Positions 12,190 through 31,500 of a stretch of DNA of 64,000 nt are shown one piece after another. The notes beneath the pieces were generated by a model that saw only the letters and a list, made by a program, of their open reading frames with translations, made no database searches and had not been told where the DNA came from. Location of the stretch: assembly GCA_958450365.1 (NCBI GenBank), contig CAUEEP010000727.1, forward strand, positions 2,051,501 to 2,115,500. The letters are read 5' to 3'. Positions within the stretch are counted from its first letter, which is position 1. The number at the start of each line of letters is the position of its first letter. The translations under genes were made by a program, and so were the position numbers. Source of the stretch: Mesorhabditis belari. Lineage: Eukaryota > Nematoda > Chromadorea > Rhabditida > Rhabditidae.

Positions 12190-13097
12190 TTTCGAGAAGA
12201 TTTTGGTGCTCAAATCTATTTAGTTATTGAAATCTATTTAGTTATTGCTCATTTGCAGTTAAGATTTCTAAGCTGTGAAGTACAGAAGTCTCTATATCTT
12301 TTCCACAGTACCCTGAAGCCTGGATATTTGCTACAGTATGCTTTTCACTGCAGTACGCTCAAGGCGTCTCGTTACAGCACGCTACAGTACACCCAAGCTT
12401 TTCATTCGCATCAGCTGCATACTTTCCAATCCATCATCAGGATACGGTAACTTTTCAACCGCAAAGCACTGTAGCAAGTCAGTATACCGTAGTGCTACTT
12501 ACAATTGCTACTTGCTACACTTTACAGAATTCTTTAAAACTAGGCATATTTTATTTTCTTTGCACTTTCGAATCCCAATTTTTCTGTGATTTCTCTATTT
12601 TATCCATTCCAATTCCCAGTGTTAAAAAAAAAATACGCGTTAAACGCTTAAACCTTTTTCTTTCTTTTTCTTTCTTTTTCTTTTCATTTTCCATTTCCTA
12701 TTTTGCATTTTTATCTTTTATAATCAAAATCGCTTTTTTTTGCCTTTTTTTCGCAATATGAATGTGCTGTGATAAATGATTAAACAACTGAATAAATTGA
12801 GGCTTCATTCGAAAATGGTTATTCTGAAATGGGACAGAGTTTAAACTCTTAAACGAATGTTAAGGCTATGTTCCGGTAAAACAAGGTATTTGCTTGAAGA
12901 GTACGGTACCGAAACGCAATATTTGACTCAGACAATACCCAGGCCAGCACAGGAAACAACCGTTCATAAACCAAGGACAATACAGTGCCCATCCGCTAAA
13001 AAAACCAACTCCGTATCTGTAATCAAAATCTGTTGAATAGTTCGGCATCAAAATTTTTGCTCTACAATCTTGAGCTGAGTTTATGCTTCTCTGTCGA

Positions 13098-13180
13098 CAG
13101 CGGTCGTGGTGTAGTGGATGATGTGCTTGTCTACGGAACGGATCAAATTTTTGTAGTGAGTTCGATTCCCCGACTGGACA
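13098..13180 (+). other. tRNA-like segment (pseudo-tRNA or SINE head)
   Basis: TGGTGTAGTGGATGATG resembles a Pol III A box and GAGTTCGATTCCCC resembles a B box, spaced like a tRNA gene. I could not draw convincing anticodon and D stems, so this is more likely a tRNA-derived repeat than a working tRNA. The related segment at 31975-32055 carries the same GTGCTTGT-TAC core. Confidence 0.4.
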
Positions 13181-13289
13181 AACTTTTGCTTTTCATAGAG
13201 ATATTTTTGATTTTAGACAAATTCTTATACAATTTTTGCTTCATTTACAAATTGGAACAAGTTGGAACAAGTGAAACAACACGCTAATT

Positions 13290-13432
13290 CTCAATTTGAC
13301 ATGTAGCGGCCCTAGAAGGAGTATACGAAGATAAGTAAGACTACAATAAACTTTAAAAAACACGCGAATTGGAACAAGTTATTGTTTCTTGGTTGGGCAG
13401 CTGCAGAATCCCTTGTTGCAAGCCTAAAATTG
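13290..13432. pseudogene. Duplicated scrap of the CPG-like gene (intron piece plus last exon)
   Basis: 13290-13366 nearly matches 16198-16275 (an intron of the CPG-like gene). 13378-13432 nearly matches 15332-15386 (its last coding exon with flanks). The two pieces, 0.8 kb apart in the source, are here joined by about 12 bp. The copy lies upstream of the V-ATPase start and cannot encode the full protein. Confidence 0.75.
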
Positions 13433-13935
13433 GAACAAGATAGAATGCCTACAATAGAAAGATGTCTAGGGAAAACTCAATCAATGCACACTCTTTACCG
13501 ACACGGTTATTCTTTTATGGAGGTCAGAGTGATCGAATCGGGGTCTAACCACAGCACCGTTAGCTTTTTTTAGAAGAATGTAGAATCTGTATCGGAAATA
13601 CAGCTAAATTTTCTGGGGGCAAAATTTGCTCTTTAAAATTTGGGCATAGTGACGCTAAAAACGGCGAAGACAGTCCAGTCGCTCATCGCTCCTTTACGGA
13701 TTCCAAAAGGAAAAGAAAAGGAAAGAAGAAAGAAAGAACAAATCGACAGTGATCTGATAAGCATTTTTGGGGAGGGGGAGCACGAAAGAGAAAGGGATCC
13801 TTTTTCGGTGAAGAGATCAACACAATACTCATCATCCCCCTTTTCCCTGTCTATCAACCCCATCAATTGATCCTTTTTCACGCACAAAATTCCCTAGGCA
13901 ACACATATTCTCTATTCATTATTATATTTTAAAGC

Positions 13936-21108
<7,173 letters not shown>

Positions 21109-22518
21109 AATTGATCATTTTTTAAGTGTAGTTTTCGGCTGTACAATTTACAATTTACAATTAGATTTTTGTTGATCTTTCGGCTAATTCCATATACGAT
21201 TACACAACAAAGGTACAACTCTATTCGATTTTGAGTTTTGCTGAAATGAGAAAACTAGTTTAACAGTACGTCCAGAAAGCTAGCTTTACAGTACGTCCAG
21301 AAAGCTAGCTTTGCAGTACGTCCAGAAAGCTAGCTTTACAGTACGTCCAGAAAACTAGTTTTACAATACGTGAAATTGTCTTAAACTTTTTTTTTTTAAA
21401 GAAAAACATTAATATCTAAAGAAGATGAAGCAATGAGAAAGAGAACTCATTACACTCATACTACACTCATACTACATTCTCATCTATACAAATCAATTGG
21501 ATTTTGAAATGAAATGAAAAAAGATTCCTTTCGATCGATATCGTTAAGTTTCGAGAAGTAGATTTCGAAAAGATTAATGTAAGCCACGATCGTTATTTCC
21601 CTTTTCAACCCTTTTCAACCTCTCTTCAAGCTTCAACTTTATTTCTTTAAACATAGAAAATGTTTGTTAAAAAAAGGTGAGCAAATTTTTGCAAAACAAA
21701 TCACAGAGAGAGAGAGAGGATAGATTAGAATCATTTGTTGCAGGAATGTCATCGAGAAATTGGCCAAAAAGGGGAAAAAAATGGGCACTTTCATCTAATT
21801 TCAACAAAAACAATTAGAAAAAGATATTGTTTTAAAAAAATTTTTTAGTTTTTCAGTTGGCAAGAAACATTTTTGTTTAAAATGGAATGGTTGGTTAGAC
21901 AAAAAATAAGTGTGTTTTCGGGATATTAGAATGGAAATTTGTGTGGGTAAGGGGGAAACGGCTAAATGAATGAAGAATAGATAAAGAAAGGCCTGATAAA
22001 GAAAGATAAAAATTTGTGAGCAAGATGAGAATAAGTAAAAATGGAGAAGCTGATACTTTTAACGCCCGATTGCTAGATAAATGAAGCCGAAGATAATTAG
22101 ATTCTATTTTGAATCTTAAACTTGAATCCTATCAGTAAAGCCTTTTTCCTGGATTTTAATCTGTAATCATTTAGCTCACCTTTACAAGTCAGCTTACAAG
22201 TCAGCTTTTTCTAAAAAGTATCTAGAAAACTAAAGTAATCAAATTACTAAATCAAAAGGATTCATTAAAGCTGAACATCCTTTGCTCAATTAAAGTTTAA
22301 AAGGTACTTGTTAGCCTGATTGTCAGCCATTGTCAGCTTGATTATCAGCTTGATTATCAGCTTGATTGCCAGCCATTGTCAGCTTGATTGTCAATCAGTT
22401 AGTCTTTCTTACAATTAGCAGACTAGACAGGGTTTAAAGTATAGCCAAAAACGAATAAAGCAGTTAAACATTTCAAACAGTAACACTAAAGATAAAGATA
22501 TTCATTAGGAAGATATTC
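21109..22518. other. Intergenic between V-ATPase and eps-8 (convergent genes)
   Basis: Holds both 3' UTRs. A tandem repeat of about 27 bp (GCTAGCTTTACAGTACGTCC type) lies at 21258-21362 and short TTGTCAGCTTGATTATCAGC repeats at 22315-22400. No gene is seen. Confidence 0.6.
21258..21362. repeat. Minisatellite, ACAGTACGTCCAGAAAGCTAGCTT
   Basis: Four near-identical 27-bp units in the presumed 3' UTR of the V-ATPase gene. Confidence 0.85.
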
Positions 22519-25500
22519 TTACTCTGTCTCGGGGACAGTTTCTTTTGGCTCTTCCCCAGCCGCTTCGTTGCTCAGCTCGACCTGGAAGATTCGTTTTGCC
22601 AAAGTTTTCTTGCCAAAGTTGAATCAATCAGTTATTACCCTACCTACTTACTACATTTAAGATTAAATGAAATTAAAATCTTAAACTTGAATCCTCCTTG
22701 ACTCACCTGAGTCTTTCGATACTTGAGAATCGCGTTCAGCTCGGCTCTCGACTTTGTTTGATACTGAAAAAGCTTTAGATAAGATAAGGATTCCTTAGAT
22801 TTTCTCTAAAGACAGGATTCCTTAGATTTTCTCTTAGAACTTCACTAACATTTGATCGACTTTTCTCAACAAGCAATTGCGAGTACAGTCTTGATCCTTC
22901 TTCTCGTCCAGCCGCTCTTTCCAGCGCCGGTTTCGACAAAGAGAACAGAGTAGCTCCGTCTTGTTCAGCCAACAACTCCATCAATCTAAAGAAAATGTAA
23001 ATTATAGTATTTTATTATGCTACAGTAAGCTACTTTGAACAAAAATACATAGTTTTCTTGCGGCTTATCAGCTAAATTGATTCAAAAGAGTCCTACAGTA
23101 AGTCACTAACTGAGTTACAGTACTGCGGAGATTCTACTCTTGAGATTACAGTACTTCACGGTACTCTAGAGCACTGTAATTGTAAGACGGGTACTTTAGG
23201 GTACCCTAGAGTACCCTAGAGTACCCTAGAGTACCCTAGAGTACCCGATTTACAGTACCCCAACAAGACTGCTTCAATATGCTCACCCTCTGAATATCTT
23301 AACAATCAAAAATTCTACAGTAACCAGCTGAATGCCTCTTAAATAATCGTACAGTGCAATTTCTAGTTTTAAACTCACCTTACAGTACCTTCTACCTTCT
23401 ACTGTACTACGAATACTTTCTCTTCAACCATTTCCCCACTCACCTAACCGAAAATCCCTTATCCTGAAGCCATATCTGAAGACCGCGTGCATCCGTTTGC
23501 TCTTGTAGTTTCACATTGGATTTCATTGGCTAAAGAAGAAAGTTGATTTTTCCATTTCCCAATTTCTGCTCTCCAAACCTTGCTTCCCGGGAGTATCTTT
23601 TGCCCTGCAGCGTTCGAAATAGTTCCAATCAAGTCAGCCATCAGCGCCTCTTCTAAGATATTCATTTACAAGTAAGCTTTGAAAGCTCTTAAACTCGTAT
23701 AAATAGCTTAATTGAACTGTTCTGGGTATGACTTTTAAATCTTAAACTTGAATCTTCAACTTGTTTCAGAATTTTGTTCACCTCCGGGAACCCGCTTTGT
23801 CATGATCATTCGCGGTTTCGGGCTCTTCCAAACGAGGCGCTCTTTGCGGCTAAAATAAGAGGTTTACTTTTTTTTTTCTTATTTTCTTATTATATATTGT
23901 TCTTCTTCTTGTTCTTCTTGTTCTTCCTATTTTCTAAATTTTTTGAAAACTCACAGCTGGTCTTAGCTTCTGTTCAGCGAGCTGTTGTTGGAAATTGGCC
24001 ATCGGTGGTGGTGGCTAGAAAGGAGAATTTTAAGGATTCTTGAAAGGAAACTTGATCTCAAGTTCAGAATAAGTTTCAAAAATGTTCTTTTACCATCTGA
24101 GCGTTCCTCACAAACATAATCCCACTTACCGGTATTTGCATTTGTGGCGGTGGCATCGGAACTCTTTCATGCACATTTGCCTGCACTCCCGCGTCGACAA
24201 TGTAACGTGGTGCGGCTAGAATGGCTAGTATTTCTTATTTCTAAATGTAATTCAGTTCAGAAGATTCAGTACAGCTTTATTTGTATAAAGTTATTTATAA
24301 ATTTCTTCATGCAGCTGATTTCCCGGCTGTAGCTTTTGTTGCAAAATTTCCACTTCACTCTCTACTGGTCAGTCCTGAAAACTGTGCCAATGCGTTTTCT
24401 AAAGCGTATCATCTTTCAACTACCGTAATCTTGTCTCTTTTTCAATCTATCCACTTTTCGTCTAATTCTGTGAAGATATAAAAGTCGATGGATTGAAGGA
24501 AAAACAGGGATTACGGTAGAGAAAAAAGACGGCTTTAGAGAATAAGGAAACCCTTGTTTAACTACGATAGTCTTATTGGGTTGGTGAATTGAAAACTGCG
24601 GGACTTTGAACTAAAATTTATTCAACATAAAACCATCAATTCATTCTAAATAATTTCCATTATTATTGAAGACTTCGGCCCATTTTACAGGCAATTTGCG
24701 AATTCCTCTTTCGTAGTAGGATTTTGGTTTGTATGTGAGACTCAAAAATGGAGGACTGGAGATGTCCCAGTTTGAGCACTTTCTTCAAAAGAAACCCATT
24801 TTTGTGTCAATGGAAAAGTTGTAGAGAATCAAAAATGAGGCTTATAGCCAAATTTCCAAAAAGATACACTTAGTAGTTTCGCTTAAAATGCAAGTTTTGT
24901 GAAAATTCGGAAATTTGGCATTTCTTGAAAACCAGTTTTTGAATCGTTCTGAAAATTTGGATATAAGCTTGATTTTTGATTCTCTACAACTTTTCCATTG
25001 ACACTAAAATGGGTTTCTTTTGAAGAAAGTGCTCAAACTGTTACAATCACAATAGACAATGTCACAATGACAATAGGCGGCAGTTTTCAATTCACCAACC
25101 CAATAGATTGAGATCAGCCTTGATTTGGGAGTAGTCAATGTCGAACTTGAGGATTCGGAAACGGTCAGAAGAGATTGGCGAGCCGAGAGGGAAGGGGCTT
25201 ATGTAAAAGCTCTGCGCCAGACGACGAGCGATTACGCGGCCGCACAAAGAACACACAAATTTTAAGGGAAACTACGGGGCGCTCTTTGCGGCTAAATAAG
25301 AGGTTATAAGCGAAACTACGAAGTGTATCTTTTTGGAAATTTGGATATAAGCTTGATTTTTGATTCTCTACAACTTTTCCATTGACACCAAAATGGGTTT
25401 CTTTTGAAGAAAGTGCTCAAACTATTCACATATGACAATAGCCGGCAATTTTCAATTCACCAACCCAATAGATGCTTTTAAAGAAAGCACAATGATCTTA

Positions 25501-28500
25501 CAATATTCCCGTCACATCGTTTTGTCTTTCATCAACCTCAACAGTCTGTCGTTTTCTCAATTTTCTTTACCAACAAAGATTTTGAACGTTTATTTATATT
25601 ATAAAAAAATAAGCACAAAGGGGTGGCGATATGGGAAGAAAAACATTGAATTGAATTGAAGAAAAACATAGAAATATTTAACGGAGGAAGAGAAATAAAT
25701 ATCCAAAAAAAAAAAGGTCGGACAAAAAAGAACGAAGGGATGGGAAGAATGAACGAAGGGATGGAGAGTAACTGCGATAAGGCACCATTTCTTTGTTTAA
25801 GGACAAAAACATTTGGGGGAACATTTCATTAAACGATTTTGAAATTTGAATTTCAAATTTCAAATCAGAATCCAGTTGATAATCGAAATTTTCGCGACTC
25901 TCCGGATTTTGTTTTGAAATTTGATTAATTTAGAATTTTTTGTTTTTTCGGTTTGAGGCTTTGACATATCACAATTGAGACAAATGGGAATCGAAAAGAT
26001 TTTTTGAAGAAAAATGCACAAGGAGTACTTTTTAAGAAAAAGTTTTCGCAAACAGTACCTCTTGTTCATAAAGAAGAGATACCGTAATCGCTGGAATAGA
26101 CTAAGATACTGTACTTTGGACTGTTTTACTCTGCGGATACTATACTTTGGACTGTTGTACTCTGTGGATACTATACTTTGAGATATTGTAACCCGAAGAT
26201 ACGGTAGTTGAGCTGTTTTAGAACGGATTACATTATCCTGTATCAGCATTTCAGCAAACAGGCTTTCAAACAGCTTCCACTTTCTTACCAGTTACGGTAG
26301 TCTAAGAAGAGTCGATGTGGAAAGTGGTATACAGTAGTTATCAGAACATAGTACAGTACATAGTACAGAACATAGTACAGTACTTTTCTTTCCTTAGCTA
26401 TTACAGAGATTACGGTTGGGGCATTTTGAGCATTGAGTGAACGGAGACAATGACATAAAAAGAATACAATAGAAAATATTTAAATAAAGATTATTCTTTA
26501 GATTATGCTTTTTAGATAAAAGAATTAGTGGTGTGCATGGGGTTAAGTGGATAAGAGAGTTGATGCTGAGAATCGGGCTCGGGATCGGGCATCGATCCGT
26601 GACAACACTCACAAAACGAGGCTGACTATCGTGCTTTGGTCTTTTCAGCTCATTTTATAAATCTTTTACTCAAATAGTCTCTAGTGCGTGCCAGATAAGC
26701 AAAAAAATCAGCAAAAAAAATTGAAAACAAGCTAGCCTTGACAAGCAATAGTCTCGTGACGAGTTTGTCGACATTTCTCCGCATTTTTTGCATAAGTTGA
26801 ACTTCCAGCCACATATTTCTCCTATCTGGCACGCAGCTAAGGTTCTAGGGTTGCTAAGGTTTAAATATTTCGAATATAAGTCCCTCAAAATCTAGACCAG
26901 TTTTACTCTTGACAAAAGCACGAGATTGGACAAAAGCACGAGGTTGGACACACGCTAAACAAAAGCGACACACAAAACCCCATGCATTCATTCAAAAGCA
27001 TTCAATTTTTGATCTCTGTTAGTATCGAAAAGTGTTAGTGACAGACTGTGATGACAAAACATGACAAAGACGTTAGTTGAAAACTGAGCAAACATAACCG
27101 ATTGAGTTAGTCAAAAAAAAAAAAACGTTTCAACGGTGCTTTGTTAACTGTTAACTGAAATTTTCTTTTTTTCTTATCACAAAGGGGAACCACTTACCCA
27201 ATTCCCAAGAATAAAACTTTAAAAACAAAGCTAAAACTAAAAATATCTGAATTCTCCACGGCGTCCCTGTCGCTGTTTGACATATGATGGAGCATCTTCA
27301 GGGAGGAGATGATTACCTCGAGGTGGTGGTTGGTTAGGAGAAAGACCAGGTTGATTGGGGTGATGATGAGAGGAACCATAGCCATTCAGTTGATGACTCG
27401 ATCCACCGTTTCCATTGTACATCGTGCCCGTCGACTAAATGCGACTTGGTTACCGGTAGTATACATAGCGCAAGGTAGATCTGACCTTAGGTTTGATCTA
27501 TTGTCAAGAGACCAATAAGGTGGAATCTAGATCTTTAGATTGGCCTAGGTCAAACATAATCCTTTGGCCAGGATCTGGCCTAAGTCTTGCCAGACCTGCC
27601 TGGAGTCTGACTCAGCTTCAGGCCTGAGCTGAGCCGTCCTGAGCTAGGGTCTAACCTAGGGTAGTCCTAGGGCAACCTAGGGTAGTCCTAGGGTAACCTA
27701 GGGTAGTCCTAGGGTAACCTAGGGTACCCTGCGGTCTACCAGGTAGATCTTTTGATTGGCCTAGACCAGGTCCGGGATCTAATCAAGGGACTAGTCTGAA
27801 GTAAGGCCTAAGACGTGATCTATGGTTTAGTCTAGGCTCTGGACTAGATATGTTTCTCTATCGTTGGTACCAAGATCTACCTGCGGTGGTCCGACATAGA
27901 TCTCCTCATTCGGTATGGCTGGAGACGTGCCATCAGCCGGGATCACCGTCAATATCGTGTGCGGAACGTATCCGCCTCGATTGTGCATATTCTTGCACTC
28001 CCACCAGTTCTTGGAATCATTCAACACCTCAAGATATTCACCGCGCGAAACGGTGAGCTCTTTCGGATTTTGCGCCACTCGGTCATAGGTGGCCTGTACG
28101 AGTTTGCATCTGAAAATTGTCTATAAGACTTTTGTAACGCTACAGCCCGAATGAGGAGATCTCTCCATTCAACCATTCTAAACAAACCTTCGATTGAGAA
28201 TATCCTGAACAAAAGCCCTTTGTCTTGGGGATTGATCAGGATCATTTAAGAGTGAGGCTGGCAACGGGACGCTCATTCCCCCGTGATCAAATCCTCGTCT
28301 TTCGGGTTGCGGTGATGGTTGAACGGATGGACGTTGGGATTCACTGAAATGTGTTGTTGTTGTGTTGAAATGACTTAAACAAGTGAAAGAATATGTTTTT
28401 GATATTTCCATGTTAGAGAGAGCCGAAAGCCTGGGGAAAGATGGGATTTCTTAATTGAAAACGGGATTTTGATCAGTTCGTAGTAAGTTCAAAAACACAT

Positions 28501-31500
28501 TAATGGAAACGGGAAGTCTTATGATATTTGATGATGGATTGGATGATGATGATCTGTTCAAATCTTGAGAACACTTGAAACCAAGAAGCTTTGCGTTTCC
28601 ATTACGGTTTTGAAATCTTTCTACGAGCTGTCAATAGAAAGGGAGATGAATCAAGGGGAATGGACTTGTTGAACCCACTCTCACTCACGAAATCACTTAC
28701 TAATCTCGATTGTAGCGATAATTCATGCTAAAAGATTTTGAAAATATTTTCAAGTTTGATTTTATTTTTGATTTCTCACTTCTTAAATGCTGGCGGTCCA
28801 CTCGTAGAATTCGTGCGTTCACGTTGAATCATTTCCGCTTCTTTGTTCAAACGTTCACGATCAACTCTGAAAAAGGGACGACTTTAATCTACAAGATGGA
28901 TGAATCTTCGTCTATCTTTTTTGCCGAACTCACTTCACTCTCTGTTCTTCTTCTTCCAATCGTCGCTGTCTTTCTCGGATCTTTTCCTTTTCGAATTCTA
29001 GTCTCTCTTTTTCAAGTGACAAGCGACCGATATCCAACTGAAATTTTCAATAATACATTTGACTTCAAAACTTCTAGGTGACTGGATCCAAAATGCAAAA
29101 ATTGCTTAAAATTTAGATTTAGTCTTAAGATCTTAGAGATCTTAAAGACTCAGAGAAAGTTCTGAATCGTTCTGAACAATCGTTCTGAACAATCGTTCTG
29201 AACAATCGTTCTGAACAATCGTTCTGAACAAACGTTCTGAACAATCGTTCTTTAAAGACCAACAAAACGACAACGAAATCGTTCTGAACAAGAATTTGAA
29301 GGAAACTTTCATTTGATCGTTTCCATGTTACAAGTAAGAAGGGGGGAAAGCAAGAAGGGTTTGGTTTTTCGTTCAAAAAGAAAGAATTCTTGATGTTTCA
29401 TGCACTTAGTCTGGTTTATAGTTTATAGCCAACCGTACACTGTATCAAAAGTTAACTGTGCCACTTTTGCTTTCAAATTATCCAATCCATAATTAAGAGA
29501 GAAAAAACAAAGGGATAGCAGTCACTAGCAAGGGATGGGGAACAAATAATATCCATATCCAGCTCAAGAAGCAAAAGATCAATCAATTAATCTGATCATT
29601 AGCGGATCTGCATAAATGGATATCATTTGTCATACGGTAACTCACATTATCCACTGACATATTCCTTTGCGGAGCTCGTTTCTGTTGTGTATTGTAGCGT
29701 TGTGTTGCCGGGGTGGATGGAGCCTGAAGACAAGAGGGAAAATGTATGAACACATGCAAATTCAAAGCTTTTCTTTATATTTAACGGTTAGAATGGGTAG
29801 TTACGGTACTTTTGTCTGTCTGTAACAAATTCAATCGATCAGTTGTATTCAAATTTACCTCAAAGTACAGTACTAACAAATTTTGTCCAGTGCTCTTTAA
29901 CAAGGACAAGGACAAGGACAAGGTAAGGATAAGGATAAGGATAAGGACAAAGACAAGGACAAGGATAAGGACAAGGACAAGGACAGGTTTGAGTTATGCA
30001 ACTTATTATTTGTAGAAATTAGATCCAGCCACCTTTCAAAAAACCAGCAATTAAACAAAATAAGCGACAAAAGACATTTAAAAGTTAGACTTCTAAAATT
30101 GTTAGACTCGAGGACGAAGAGAAGAGAAATTATATAGTGAAAATATTTACCGTATCAACAGTGCGCTCGCGATTTCGATATGGAGCTGGTGGTTCAGAGA
30201 CGCCTCGATGAATGGTCGCGTCTTGTCCGCGACTTGTGCGCGGCTCGGGTGGACCTGAAATAATGAAATATTTTAGACAATGACAGATTTCAGCTTCTTG
30301 AAGAATTTGAAAACCTTCCACAGCTTTTCTCTTTTCTCTTTTCCATTATTTCTTCATTCTCATTCAATTGATACCTTAAAATGAAAAGATTCAAAAGAAA
30401 AGCGTTATCTAAATTGTTCATGTTTTGTCTAACTTTATCTAAATTGTCCAAAATTTTCGATGAAGCTTTCAACGAACCATATGGCGTGAAACCATCCATA
30501 AAAACTGGTTTGTATGGAGCGGGCAATGGTCCAGGCCAATCCTCGGGTGGTGTCCTCCAAGCATCACCCAAACTCAACCAAACGTCCATTTCTTTCGATG
30601 TGAGACAATTCTGCATCAACTCTCGCGCATCCAACGACAGCAATGGGGAAACCACCTGCGAGAAGAAAATGTTAATTTCTAATTTCTTGACTTATTGTAA
30701 GAGCTTTAGTTTTACATCTGCTTCTATTCTTCTTCTATTCTTCTTCGTTATTCTCTGTTTCTCAACTGCTTCAACTAGAAAAACTTCTGAACTCAGTTGG
30801 GTTACTGAATCAAAACCATTTCCTACTCTTTCAAGATAACTTGTGAGATAACACTGTGAGATAACTTGTGAACTCACAAGTGAAGCAATATTCCTTCCCA
30901 ATCCCCAATGCGAGGCGTCTAAGATGACATTAAGCGGCGAGAAGAGGAAATGCACCAACTCAGGCGCATTCGGCTCATGGATGTGATTGCGGAGTTTTGC
31001 CTGAATCTCCAATTCTATAGCTGATCCAAAAAAAACCGCACCAGCAGATTGAAAGAGAGTTTGAATTTCCGGAGAACTTCGACGAATTCAGCTTCCAGCG
31101 GGAGTTGGGCGCGCATTTGGAGAATGCCGTGTGGGTCGGGTGGTGGAGCGCGTTGTTTGTCACGGCGTTGAGTGGTACGATATCTGGATTTGATTAGAAA
31201 TACTATTAGTTCTATTAGTCTAATAGAATTACTATTAGTTCATCTACATCTAGAGGAAAAGCTAAACCATCAAAATCCCGAATTATTCACCTATGAGCTT
31301 GTTGCTCGAGTTCCCTTTGTGCCAAAGCGGCGCTTTGTATTCGCGCCACGAAACGCTCGATGTCGTCAAAGCAACGATTCAGCGTGTTCTAGAAAAATAG
31401 CTTTCAGTGTGTTGAGGCTTTAAAAACTGACCACATCTCTTTCAAACAATTCACTGTTTTCTGAAGACACAGACACATCATCACCAAATTGAGGACCACC

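Larger units (their letters stand above)
12190..13935. other. Intergenic between testin and V-ATPase genes
   Basis: Contains the probable testin 3' UTR, GTACAGTA-rich sequence at 12290-12520, T-rich sequence at 12600-12770, a tRNA-like segment (13098-13180) and a scrap of the CPG-like gene (13290-13432). The promoter of the V-ATPase gene should lie just upstream of 13936. No complete gene is seen. Confidence 0.6.
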
